A DNA stretch of 10,513 nucleotides from Cognatazoarcus sp050305135 (GTDB lineage: Bacteria; Pseudomonadota; Gammaproteobacteria; Burkholderiales; Rhodocyclaceae), in contig JBNLET010000254.1 in the NCBI GenBank assembly GCA_050305135.1, positions 1 through 10,513 on the forward strand. Direction: 5' to 3'. How positions within the stretch are numbered: the stretch's first letter is position 1; every line of letters starts with the position of its first letter. Below, in pieces: positions 1-5,601 of the stretch. A model generated the notes under the pieces. The model ran no database searches, was not told the DNA's origin, and saw only the letters and a list, made by a program, of their open reading frames with translations. The position numbers and the translations under genes were made by a program.

Positions 1-105
1 GCTGACGGCCGGCTGGCTGAGCCCGAGCCGTCTCGCGGCGCGGCTGACGCTGCCTTCCTCTCGGATCGCGAGCGCGACGCGCAGCAGGTTGAGATCGAAT
101 GCCAT
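1..105 (-). CDS. LysR-type transcriptional regulator, N-terminal part (runs off left edge)
   Basis: The leftward reading from ATG at 105 gives 35 codons to the edge, starting MAFDLNLLRVALAI and continuing GSVSRAARRLGLSQPAVS. This is the typical start of a LysR regulator: a first helix around the LNLL motif, then the helix-turn-helix whose recognition helix begins at SQPAVS. An AGGA ribosome-binding site lies about nine bases upstream (117-120 on the complement). The ligand-binding domain is outside the window, so the effector is unknown. LysR genes are commonly divergent from their target, which here would be the small ORF and CoA ligase to the right; that link is inference. Confidence 0.88.
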   Translation of the reverse strand, partial: MAFDLNLLRVALAIREEGSVSRAARRLGLSQPAVS

Positions 106-110
106 CCAGA

Positions 111-180
111 TTATTTTCCTGCTGGATAACGAATATTCCTCTAATTCTATGGATCTATGAGCAAAAGTGGACAAGGATTG
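111..180. promoter_or_regulatory. AT-rich island in the LysR-ligase divergent region
   Basis: Only 25 of these 70 bases are G or C (36%), against roughly 70% in the coding regions nearby. It lies directly upstream of the LysR start and contains the palindrome GAATATTC (131-138) and a repeated CTATG (146-158). This fits the control region of a LysR-regulated divergent pair, including the LysR promoter. On the minus strand TAGAAT resembles a -10 box, but no well-spaced -35 accompanies it, so I do not assign an exact promoter. Confidence 0.5.
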
Positions 181-226
181 AGCCCACAAGCAAAAAAATG
201 CACCGGAAGCCCGTCGGAGGCGTTGC

Positions 227-245
227 GCGCCGTGCGCCACGGCGC
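227..245. repeat. Perfect 8-base inverted repeat in the leader
   Basis: GCGCCGTG (227-234) and CACGGCGC (238-245) are exact reverse complements separated by CGC. In RNA this makes a very stable hairpin on either strand. It sits in the long gap between the LysR gene and the rightward genes, about 125 bases before the next plausible start codon. No T-tract follows, so a simple intrinsic terminator is unlikely. Confidence 0.5.
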
Positions 246-293
246 CCCGGTGCCGTCCCCAAATCGCCGTATTGCCGAATGCCGGAAGCGCCC

Positions 294-324
294 TTCGCCG
301 GGCACCTCCCGCATGCCGGGCGAA
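294..324 (+). promoter_or_regulatory. Imperfect hairpin with CCTCCC in its loop, upstream of a strong ribosome-binding site
   Basis: TTCGCCGGGCA (294-304) pairs with TGCCGGGCGAA (314-324) at 10 of 11 positions, leaving the nine-base loop CCTCCCGCA. The loop's CCTCC is complementary to the GGAGG ribosome-binding site at 358-367. A long-range pairing that hides that site is possible, but this rests only on base complementarity. Confidence 0.35.
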
Positions 325-369
325 CATCGCTCGCCGCACGTGTTCGAGCGACTACGTGGAGGAGGAGAC

Positions 370-624
370 ATGAACAACGCAAGCCGGTCGCTGCCGTCCG
401 CACTGACGTGCTCGATTGCCCCGGGTTGGAGCCCGGGCGTTCGAGCGGAAGAGACCACCCCCAAGGCGCATCGCTTCCTGCCACCGCACCCCACCGCCGA
501 CGCGGAGTTCATCGCCTCGCGCTGCGATAGGGTCCGCGTCGGCCGGACCCTGCCGGACAGCGCGCACCCACCGCACGTCTTCAAGCCTTCGACAAGCCTC
601 GCCCCGGCGCACTGGATGGAGTGA
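370..624 (+). CDS. Possible small hypothetical protein (84 aa) ahead of the CoA ligase
   Basis: ATG at 370 follows the near-perfect ribosome-binding site GGAGGAGGAG (358-367). The frame runs to TGA at 622-624, three bases before the ligase start, as in an operon. By count 71 of 84 sense codons end in G or C, which fits the genome's bias. Against it, the product is rich in Pro, Arg, Ser and His, shows no motif, helix pattern or family I recognise, and includes a CCCGGG-spacer-CCCGGG inverted repeat (421-438) more typical of intergenic DNA. It may be a real small protein, a leader peptide coupling translation into the ligase, or a chance or decayed frame. No function is proposed. Confidence 0.35.
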   Translation: MNNASRSLPSALTCSIAPGWSPGVRAEETTPKAHRFLPPHPTADAEFIASRCDRVRVGRTLPDSAHPPHVFKPSTSLAPAHWME

Positions 625-627
625 GCG

Positions 628-2130
628 ATGTCGATGAATGCTGCGGAATGCCTGTTGCGCGAAGGGCGCGACGATGCGATCGCGATCGAATGCGACGAGG
701 CGCGGATCAGCTACCGCTCGCTGCGCGAGCAGGTGGCGCGGGCCGCCGGCGCGTGGCGGCGGATCGGCCTGTCGCCGGGCCAGCGGGTGATCGTGTTCGC
801 GCCGGACAGCCCCGACTGGGTGATCGCCTACCTCGGCGCGATCCACGCCGGCGGGGTGGCGATCGGCGTCAACAACCGCCTGCCGATGAACGAGCTCGGG
901 CCGATCGTGAGCGAGAGCGAGGTCGCCGCGATCTGGTGCGAGGCCGGGCAGGCGGTGGAGATCGAAGCACTGGTAGGGCAGTTGACCGCGCCACCGCAGG
1001 TGGTGGTCGCCGGCGACGCGCGCGCCGGCGGCTGGGCGGAGCGCCTCGCCACGTCCGAGGCCGTGCCGCCGGTGGCTCGCGACGCCGAGGATCCCGCGCT
1101 GTGGATCGGCACCTCGGGCACCACCGGAACCCCCAAGGGGGTGGTCCATGCCCAGCGCTGCGTGCGCCATGCCGACGCCTTCGCGCGCGGGGTGCTCGGG
1201 CTGCGCGCCGACGATCGGCTGTATGCGAGTTCCAAGCTGTTCTTCGCCTACGCGCTCGGCAACAGCCTGTTCGCCGGCCTGCGCGTCGGCGCGACGGTGA
1301 TCCTGGACCGCCAGTGGCCGAGCCCGGAGCGGGTCGGCGAGATCGTCGCCCGGCATCGGCCGACGCTGCTGTTCAGCGTGCCGACGCTGTACCACAAGAT
1401 GCTCCAGTCGGGTGTCGCGGAGCACCTCGGGGGGCTCGGCATCCGCCACTTCGTGTCGGCCGGCGAAGCGCTGCCGGCCACCGTCCGCGAGGCCTGGCAG
1501 CGCGCCACCGGCAGCGCCCCGGTGAGCGGCTACGGTACCTCCGAGACGCTGTGTCTGATGCTCTACGGCGCTCGCGGCGACGGCTCGCTGGAGGCGACGC
1601 CGATGACCGAGCTGCGGCTGCGCGGAGACGCTTCCGACGCCGCCACGCCGCGGCGGATCCAGCTTCGCGCGCAGACCGTGGCGCTGGGCTACTGGCGCCG
1701 GCCCGAGGCCCAGGCCGACGGATTCGAGGACGGCTGGTTCAGCCCCGGCGACGCGTTCCTGGCGCGCAACGACGGCCGTCTGGAGTTCGCCGGCCGCAAC
1801 GACGACATGCTGAAGATCGCCGGACAGTGGGTCAGCACGCTGTGGGTCGAGCGGGCGCTCGCCGAAGCCTGCGGCGAGAGCCTGCAGCAGATCGCCACGG
1901 TGGGAGTCACCACCCCGGACGGTCTGACCTCGCTGGCAGCGCTTGCGGTGGCCGCGGAGGACGCCGAAAGCACCGCGCGCGCCTGCATGCAGGACGCGAT
2001 CGCCGCGCTGCCGGGCCATCGCCGCCCGCGCTGGGTGCATTGGCTCGACGGCCTGCCGCTGACCGCCACCGGCAAGCTCCAGCGCGGCCGCCTGCTGGCG
2101 CTGCACGAGGCCGCGACCCGGCGCGGCTGA
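628..2130 (+). CDS. AMP-forming acyl/aryl-CoA ligase, benzoate-CoA ligase-like
   Basis: A 500-residue adenylate-forming enzyme, which activates a carboxylic acid with ATP to an acyl-AMP and then a CoA thioester. Visible core motifs: phosphate-binding loop GTSGTTGTPKGVVH (161-174), A5 motif YGTSE (302-306), PGDAF (373-377), hinge GRNDDMLKIAGQ (389-400) and the A10 loop LPLTATGKLQ with catalytic Lys483. KLFFAYALGNSLFAGLRVGA (203-222) and SAGEALPA (277-284) resemble the benzoate/4-hydroxybenzoate-CoA ligase family, so an aromatic acid is the best guess; the acid cannot be read from sequence. Start ATG 628 has GGAG at 618-621. Oddities: at 500 residues it is slightly short for the family, and after the hinge the usual VSPxEVE reads VSTLWVE. 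No other aromatic catabolism gene is visible nearby. The divergent LysR gene is a candidate regulator. Confidence 0.9.
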   Translation: MSMNAAECLLREGRDDAIAIECDEARISYRSLREQVARAAGAWRRIGLSPGQRVIVFAPDSPDWVIAYLGAIHAGGVAIGVNNRLPMNELGPIVSESEVAAIWCEAGQAVEIEALVGQLTAPPQVVVAGDARAGGWAERLATSEAVPPVARDAEDPALWIGTSGTTGTPKGVVHAQRCVRHADAFARGVLGLRADDRLYASSKLFFAYALGNSLFAGLRVGATVILDRQWPSPERVGEIVARHRPTLLFSVPTLYHKMLQSGVAEHLGGLGIRHFVSAGEALPATVREAWQRATGSAPVSGYGTSETLCLMLYGARGDGSLEATPMTELRLRGDASDAATPRRIQLRAQTVALGYWRRPEAQADGFEDGWFSPGDAFLARNDGRLEFAGRNDDMLKIAGQWVSTLWVERALAEACGESLQQIATVGVTTPDGLTSLAALAVAAEDAESTARACMQDAIAALPGHRRPRWVHWLDGLPLTATGKLQRGRLLALHEAATRRG

Positions 2131-2145
2131 GCGCGGAGCGCGCTT
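2129..2145 (+). terminator. Short hairpin at the end of the ligase gene
   Basis: Starting within the ligase TGA stop, GAGCGCG (2129-2135) pairs with CGCGCTT (2139-2145), including one G-T wobble, around GAG. Position and orientation suit a terminator, but no run of T follows, so termination here is uncertain. Confidence 0.25.
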
Positions 2146-2155
2146 CGGTCGAGTT

Positions 2156-2180
2156 CGTAGGGACGGCTTCAGCCGGCCAG
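2156..2180 (+). repeat. REP-like element, GTAG head plus hairpin
   Basis: CGTAGGGACGGC (2156-2167) recurs exactly, inverted, at 3261-3272. The tetranucleotide GTAG is followed by CGGCT-TC-AGCCG, a short stem, and then a GGCC tail. GTAG followed by an imperfect hairpin is the layout of REP elements mobilised by REP-associated tyrosine transposases, such as SMAG elements of Stenotrophomonas. It lies in a convergent gap (ligase and membrane-protein genes), a usual REP site. The right boundary is approximate. The rest of 2131-2252 holds no gene. Confidence 0.55.
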
Positions 2181-2252
2181 CGGCGCCCTTTCGCCTGCGC
2201 CCCCGCCCGTAGCGTCCGCCGGCTGCCGAAACACGGATCCGGCCATCCGGCG

Positions 2253-2762
2253 TCAGCCGGCGAGCCGTTCGGCCGACGCCGCGCCGCGGGCCTCTGCGAT
2301 CAGGCGCACGAAGATGTAGGCGTGGCTGACGAGCAGCATCGGCACCAGCATCGAGGGAATCCAGAACGTCGCGCCGAGGTCGCCGTCGGGGGTGAACAGG
2401 ATCCCGCGCGCCACCGCGTTGATCAGGTCCGCGGCCCCCCAGACATTGAACACCCACACCACCGCCAGGCCCGGACCACGGCCGAGGCGGAAGGCCGCCA
2501 GCGCCAGCAGTGCCAACAGCGCGGCGATCAGATCGCCGTAGGCCGCCGGCACCGCGAAACGCGCATCGAGTACTCCGACCGTGACGCCGGGGATCAGGAA
2601 CATCAGGCCGATGTAGCGGAACGCGTGCACCAGCAGCAGCGGCCGCAGCGCCGCTTCGGCCGGTCGCGTGCGCAGCGCGGGATGGACGTACCAGATGAAG
2701 ATCAGGGTCCAGGCGACGGCGGCCAGGGTCATGCTGGTGGGCAGGATCAGATCGATGTTCAT
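2253..2762 (-). CDS. Hypothetical integral membrane protein, partner of the HxlR regulator
   Basis: A 169-residue hydrophobic protein with about five predicted membrane helices, near residues 8-26, 40-60, 76-92, 98-118 and 133-153. Features that stand out are HAFRYIGLMFLIPG (46-59), an acidic residue in AAYGDLIAALLALL, and VFNVWGAADLINAVARG (104-120). I know no assigned function. ATG at 2762 is chosen because AGGAG (2770-2774 on the complement) lies seven bases upstream; a longer reading to 2795 would run into the operator and lacks such a site. It is divergent from the HxlR gene across a shared control region and is therefore its probable target. A transport or stress role would be a guess. 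Confidence 0.8.
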   Translation of the reverse strand: MNIDLILPTSMTLAAVAWTLIFIWYVHPALRTRPAEAALRPLLLVHAFRYIGLMFLIPGVTVGVLDARFAVPAAYGDLIAALLALLALAAFRLGRGPGLAVVWVFNVWGAADLINAVARGILFTPDGDLGATFWIPSMLVPMLLVSHAYIFVRLIAEARGAASAERLAG

Positions 2763-2777
2763 GGCAGGGCTCCTATT

Positions 2778-2800
2778 GTTACTTGCAAAAGACAAGTTAC
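2778..2800. promoter_or_regulatory. Second operator half: inverted repeat GTTACTTG / CAAGTTAC
   Basis: GTTACTTG (2778-2785) and CAAGTTAC (2793-2800) match as inverted repeats at seven of eight positions with a seven-base spacer. The core ACTTGCAA (2781-2788) is repeated directly at 2813-2820, 32 bases away, about three helical turns, so two repressor dimers could bind the same face of the DNA. This copy overlaps the expected transcription start of the leftward promoter. Confidence 0.6.
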
Positions 2801-2827
2801 TATAGGATCGTCACTTGCAATTTGCAA
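2799..2827 (-). promoter_or_regulatory. Sigma-70-like promoter of the membrane-protein gene
   Basis: On the minus strand TTGCAA (2822-2827) serves as -35 and TATAGT (2799-2804, five of six matches to TATAAT) as -10, with exactly 17 bases between them. Transcription would begin near 2792, giving a leader of about 30 bases to ATG 2762. The palindrome at 2814-2828 covers the -35 box, so a bound regulator would block polymerase. Confidence 0.55.
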
Positions 2828-2828
2828 G
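2814..2828. promoter_or_regulatory. Perfect 15-base palindrome, probable HxlR operator
   Basis: CTTGCAA (2814-2820) and TTGCAAG (2822-2828) are exact inverted repeats around one T. It lies 20 bases upstream of the HxlR start and over the -35 box of the leftward promoter. HxlR proteins bind as dimers to short inverted repeats between themselves and a divergent target, usually also controlling themselves. The surrounding 60 bases (2771-2830) are 23/60 G+C. Confidence 0.65.
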
Positions 2829-2848
2829 CGTTGTGGCAGCATGTCGCC

Positions 2849-3217
2849 ATGCCCACCGACAAGCTGCCCGCCACCCTCGCTCGCCGCTCGGATTGCCCGA
2901 TCGCCGCCGGGCTCGACCTCTTCGGCGACCGCTGGACCCTGCTGCTGATCCGCGACATGGGCCTGTTCGACAAGCATCGCAACAAGGACTTCCAGCAAGG
3001 CCGCGAAGCGATCCCGAGCAATATCCTCGCCGACCGCCTGCGCCGACTGGTGGCCGACGGGCTGGTGTCGCGCCGCCCCTACCAGGACCGCCCGCAGCGC
3101 TTCGAGTACCACCTCACGCCGGCCGGCCAGGCGTTGCTGCCGGTCATCGGCGCGATCGCCGAGTGGGCCTGCGAGCACATCGAGGGGGTACGCATGCCGG
3201 ATATCGGCAGACGTTGA
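2849..3217 (+). CDS. HxlR-family transcriptional regulator
   Basis: A 122-residue winged-helix regulator. The signature CPIAAGLDLFGDRWTLLLIR (16-35) marks the HxlR family. The recognition region follows at IPSNILADRLRRLVADGLVS (55-74), with the wing at RPQRFEYHLTPAG (81-93). Cys16 is at the position where some family members sense oxidants or electrophiles; whether it does so here is unknown. I place the start at ATG 2849, which gives the usual family length; the in-frame start at 2783 would put coding sequence through the operator. No clear ribosome-binding site precedes 2849, which may mean weak translation or a short leader. Its likely target is the divergent membrane-protein gene together with itself. 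Confidence 0.9.
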   Translation: MPTDKLPATLARRSDCPIAAGLDLFGDRWTLLLIRDMGLFDKHRNKDFQQGREAIPSNILADRLRRLVADGLVSRRPYQDRPQRFEYHLTPAGQALLPVIGAIAEWACEHIEGVRMPDIGRR

Positions 3218-3240
3218 CGAGCGCGACGGGCGAGCGCTGA

Positions 3241-3272
3241 TCGCCCCTCTGCAGGGGCCGGCCGTCCCTACG
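3241..3272 (-). repeat. REP-like element overlapping the RhtB stop codon
   Basis: Read leftward from 3272, CGTAGGGACGGC is identical to 2156-2167 and is followed by CGGCCG and a stem of GCCCCT (3243-3248) with AGGGGC (3253-3258) around CTGC. The GTAG head supplies the TAG stop of the exporter gene (3268-3270). It fills the convergent gap 3218-3267 between the HxlR and RhtB genes and could also act as a bidirectional hairpin barrier. Confidence 0.6.
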
Positions 3273-3894
3273 CCGGCCGCTTGGCCAGCAGTGCCCAGAC
3301 GCCCGCGACGGACAGCAATGAACCGCCTGCCAGATTGAATCGTCTGTGCGCCGCCGGCGACGACAGCAGTTGCCTCGCCGACGCGGCGAAGACCGAATAG
3401 AGCGTGGCGTTGAGTGCCGCCATGGCCACGAAGGTGACCGCCAGGACCGCGAGCTGCCGCGAGACGGCCAAACCCGGACTGAGGAACTGGGGGAGAAACG
3501 CGACGAAGAACACGATGCCCTTCGGGTTGAGCGCCGTGACAAGGTAGGTGTGCGCAAACAGGCGCCAGTGAGAACCGGGTGCGTCGGCGCTGGCCGAGCG
3601 GGCTGGGGCGCGACCGGTGCGCAGCATCCTGATGCCCAGGTAGAGCAGATACAGGCCGCCGGCCCACTTGAGCACGCTGAACCACAGTGCCGACGTCGCC
3701 AACAGTGCTCCAAGGCCCAGCAGTGAGACGGTCAGGGCAGTGGAGTCGCCGAGGACAACCGCCGCAACCAGCGGAAGATTGGCCCGTCGGCCGTGCGTCA
3801 TCGAGTAGCTGACGACCGTCAGAATGGTCGGTCCCGGGATCACCAGCAAAATCGCCGAAGCAGCGACAAAGGCCAGCCAGAGTTCGACGGACAT
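3268..3894 (-). CDS. RhtB/LysE-family amino-acid exporter
   Basis: A 208-residue inner-membrane protein with about six hydrophobic helices, the usual size for RhtB/LysE exporters, which move amino acids or related metabolites out using the proton gradient. Family landmarks are IPGPTILTVVSYSMTHGRR near residues 19-37 (the conserved PGP with the following GxR), and LNPKGIVFFVAFLPQFLSPG, the family's NPK...PQF element. The variable basic loop RTGRAPARSASADAPG separates the halves. ATG 3894 has GAGGAG eight bases upstream (3903-3908 on the complement). The substrate cannot be read from sequence. It is divergent from the cupin gene around a shared palindrome. Its TAG stop lies inside a REP-like element. 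Confidence 0.92.
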   Translation of the reverse strand: MSVELWLAFVAASAILLVIPGPTILTVVSYSMTHGRRANLPLVAAVVLGDSTALTVSLLGLGALLATSALWFSVLKWAGGLYLLYLGIRMLRTGRAPARSASADAPGSHWRLFAHTYLVTALNPKGIVFFVAFLPQFLSPGLAVSRQLAVLAVTFVAMAALNATLYSVFAASARQLLSSPAAHRRFNLAGGSLLSVAGVWALLAKRPA

Positions 3895-3936
3895 CGGATG
3901 TACTCCTCGAGACGGCTAAAGGTCTGGATTCATCCC

Positions 3937-3957
3937 GCGCGGGGACGTCCCCTGCGC
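3937..3957. promoter_or_regulatory. Strong palindrome between exporter and cupin genes
   Basis: GGGGAC (3941-3946) abuts its exact complement GTCCCC (3947-3952). GCGC lies directly to the left (3937-3940) and again to the right (3954-3957) after one extra T. The ten-base arms with a single bulge sit 43 bases from the exporter start and about 60 from the cupin start. That is suitable for a shared operator, though a REP relic is also possible. Confidence 0.45.
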
Positions 3958-4015
3958 AGGCAATCCGTCCTTCATGCCAAAGACGGAAGCGGCTTGCAAG
4001 ACGGGAGGCGTCCGC

Positions 4016-4327
4016 ATGCGAACAATACTCTGCGGGCCAGCCCCCATCGGATCTCTGCCAGGCCCGGCCGCGCGGCGCTGGTGGATCGGGCTGGACGGCG
4101 CCCGTCTCCAGCTCAGCCGCCGCGCGATGCCGCCCCACCATGCCGGCGTCGAAGAATTCCTGGTGGTGCACGAGGGCGCGCTGGTGGCCGTGCTCGACGG
4201 CGAGCGCTTCGCCCTGGCGGCCGGCGACGCGCGGTTCTATCCGGCCGACCGCCGGCACGAGTTCCACAACCCGGGCGAGCTGACGGTGAGCTTCTGCATC
4301 ACCATCCACGACCGCACACGGCGCTGA
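4016..4327 (+). CDS. Small single-domain cupin protein
   Basis: A 103-residue protein with one cupin beta-barrel. The first cupin motif is recognisable in MPPHHAGVEEFLVVHEG (paired His plus Glu as metal ligands, then Gly), and the second in GDARFYPADRRHEFHNPG (GD, Pro, His, Asn in the standard order). The domain resembles the sensory half of XRE-cupin regulators, but no helix-turn-helix precedes it; about 30 residues containing RRWWIGLDG lead into the barrel. Start ATG 4016 is preferred over 3974 because GGGAGG (4003-4008) lies seven bases before it. Ligand or reaction is unknown. It is divergent from the exporter, so a shared signal is possible. Confidence 0.78.
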   Translation: MRTILCGPAPIGSLPGPAARRWWIGLDGARLQLSRRAMPPHHAGVEEFLVVHEGALVAVLDGERFALAAGDARFYPADRRHEFHNPGELTVSFCITIHDRTRR

Positions 4328-4635
4328 CTCGCCGAGCGCGCCGGTTCCCCGGGGCGGTAGCGGTCGTGCAGATTGCACTGGCCGCAGAGTGCGCGGCGTC
4401 CGGGAGGGTCGCCAACGCGCAGGCCCACGCGGATTGGCGTGTGCAAACCGTCAGCGGGCCAGCGTCAGGTCTTGAAACGAGCATGCCGCAGCGACAGCAT
4501 CACCCGTTCTCTCGTGACCCCGCCCACGTGACGCGAGCGCATGTGCGAATGCAGCCGGGAAACCCGGCGCCTCACGGGGTTCGCCACTTGTCGCGCCCTT
4601 GCGCGATAGCATGCAACCGCTCCCGGGCTGCGGTT
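4328..4635. other. Gene-free gap with three consecutive hairpins
   Basis: I find no convincing gene in this convergent gap. Its right half holds three perfect stem-loops: GCCGGG-AAA-CCCGGC (4554-4568), TCGCGC-CCTT-GCGCGA (4591-4606), and AACCGC (4615-4620) with GCGGTT (4630-4635). The last directly abuts the stop codon of the leftward XRE gene, so it may help to end or stabilise that transcript. None is followed by a T-run. Short frames on both strands lack ribosome-binding sites and recognisable content. Confidence 0.5.
4615..4635 (-). terminator. Hairpin directly after the XRE gene stop
   Basis: On the minus strand AACCGC, a nine-base loop containing CCCGGG, and GCGGTT begin at the base after the TGA stop (4636-4638). 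A factor-independent terminator normally has a U-tract, which is missing, so this may rather protect the 3' end. Confidence 0.3.
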
Positions 4636-5475
4636 TCAGCGCGGCGCGACCGGAGCCTCGTCGGCCAGCGCGGCGGCCAGCGCCGCGGTCTGGGCGTCGG
4701 CGGGAAAGAACAGTTCGACGCGCAGCTCCTGCAAGGTCACGTCGAGCGGCGTACCGACTGTCGCGATCATCGAAAACAGCTCGGCGCGCAGATCGCCCCG
4801 CGCCAGCTTCAGCGGCGCCAGCGGCAGCCGTTCGGCCTCGCATGGCGACACCGCCGGGCGGCCCGCGTACGCCTCGACCTCCTCCAGCAGGGCGCGCAGC
4901 ACTTGGTCGGCCGGATCGAGGCGCAGCTCCGCGCGCACCCGTTCGAGCAGCGCGCCGGCGGTTTCGTCCCAATTCACGATGGATGGCCGCAAGCCCGAAG
5001 GATGGCAGGTGAAGCGCAACACGTTGCGCCGGCCGTCCGGGAAGATTCCGCTCGTGTCGGCTCGAGGATCGACGAAGCAGCCGAACAGCCGGCCACTGGC
5101 CTCGTTGGCGAGCAGCACGTTCCAGTGGCGGTCGATCACCAGGGCCGGGTAGGGCTGCTGCCGCGCCAGCATCTGCTGCAAGGCATCGAACACCGGCGCC
5201 AGCGCCGGCCCAGCCAGTTCGCGATGTGGATACTCGGGCGCGAATCCCGCCGCCAGCAGGAACTGGTTGCGCTCGCGCAGCGGTACCTGCAGGGCCAGGC
5301 AAAGCCGGTGCACGGTTTCGCGGCTGGCCCGTGCCCGGCCGGATTCGACGAAGCTCAGGTGGCGCTGCGACAGGTCCGCCTCCAGCGCCAGGGCGAGTTG
5401 GCTCAGCTTGCGTTCCTGGCGCCACTGCCGCAGCAGCTCGCCGAGTGACGGTGCCCCACTGCCATCAGGATCCAT
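4636..5475 (-). CDS. XRE-family regulator with MmyB-like ligand-binding domain
   Basis: A 279-residue regulator. Residues 11-75 form the XRE helix-turn-helix (LGELLRQWRQERKLSQLALA, then DLSQRHLSFVESGRARASRE). From about residue 90 to 260 lies a domain matching the MmyB-like ligand-binding fold, recognisable at YPALVIDRHWNVLLANEA (109-126), where the Trp and Asn of the family signature are kept. Such proteins are thought to bind a small hydrophobic ligand and usually regulate an adjacent divergent gene. ATG 5475 has GGAG six bases upstream (5482-5485 on the complement); an upstream GTG at 5511 has no better support. The 17-base palindrome at 5529-5545 is a likely operator. The last residues are Ala-rich and probably unstructured. 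Confidence 0.88.
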   Translation of the reverse strand: MDPDGSGAPSLGELLRQWRQERKLSQLALALEADLSQRHLSFVESGRARASRETVHRLCLALQVPLRERNQFLLAAGFAPEYPHRELAGPALAPVFDALQQMLARQQPYPALVIDRHWNVLLANEASGRLFGCFVDPRADTSGIFPDGRRNVLRFTCHPSGLRPSIVNWDETAGALLERVRAELRLDPADQVLRALLEEVEAYAGRPAVSPCEAERLPLAPLKLARGDLRAELFSMIATVGTPLDVTLQELRVELFFPADAQTAALAAALADEAPVAPR

Positions 5476-5528
5476 CGGCTTCTCCGTTCGACCACCTGCA
5501 ATCTGCTCCACCTCGCGAGCGGGCGGCG

Positions 5529-5545
5529 ATTACCTGGGAGGTAAT
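5529..5545. promoter_or_regulatory. Perfect 17-base palindrome, probable XRE operator
   Basis: ATTACCT (5529-5535) and AGGTAAT (5539-5545) are exact inverted repeats around GGG. It is the only strong dyad in the XRE/membrane-protein divergent gap and lies 54 bases upstream of the XRE start. Length and symmetry suit an XRE dimer. It probably controls both the regulator and the rightward operon. Confidence 0.65.
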
Positions 5546-5601
5546 TGATCCGGTTGTCGATGCGACCGAGCATCGGGCCGAATCGTTCAGCCGGCATACC
5601 G

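Noticed and set aside
352..2457. 701-codon leftward frame opposite the ligase
   Set aside because: It is the antisense shadow of the ligase gene; the product is Arg/Ala/His-rich with no domain, while the plus strand shows all adenylate-forming motifs.
2763..2795. Longer start for the membrane-protein gene
   Set aside because: It overlaps the inverted repeat and probable transcription start; ATG 2762 has a proper ribosome-binding site.
2783..2848. Longer start for the HxlR gene
   Set aside because: It would translate the operator and promoter; the family normally begins shortly before the CP motif, matching ATG 2849.
621..2948. 775-codon rightward frame overlapping the ligase
   Set aside because: A GC-bias shadow in another frame, Arg-rich, with no family motifs and running through a convergent gap and the HxlR operator.
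2759..4378. 539-codon leftward frame across the HxlR, RhtB and cupin genes
   Set aside because: It crosses three better-supported genes on both strands and contains no recognisable domain.
3793..5448. 551-codon rightward frame across the cupin and XRE region
   Set aside because: An antisense shadow of the XRE gene and of part of the exporter gene; low-complexity Arg/Gln-rich product.
5545..5601. TTG start for the five-helix membrane protein with GGGAGG upstream
   Set aside because: The spacing is only three bases, and the region is the palindrome; the added residues are basic and uncharacteristic. Kept only as an alternative.
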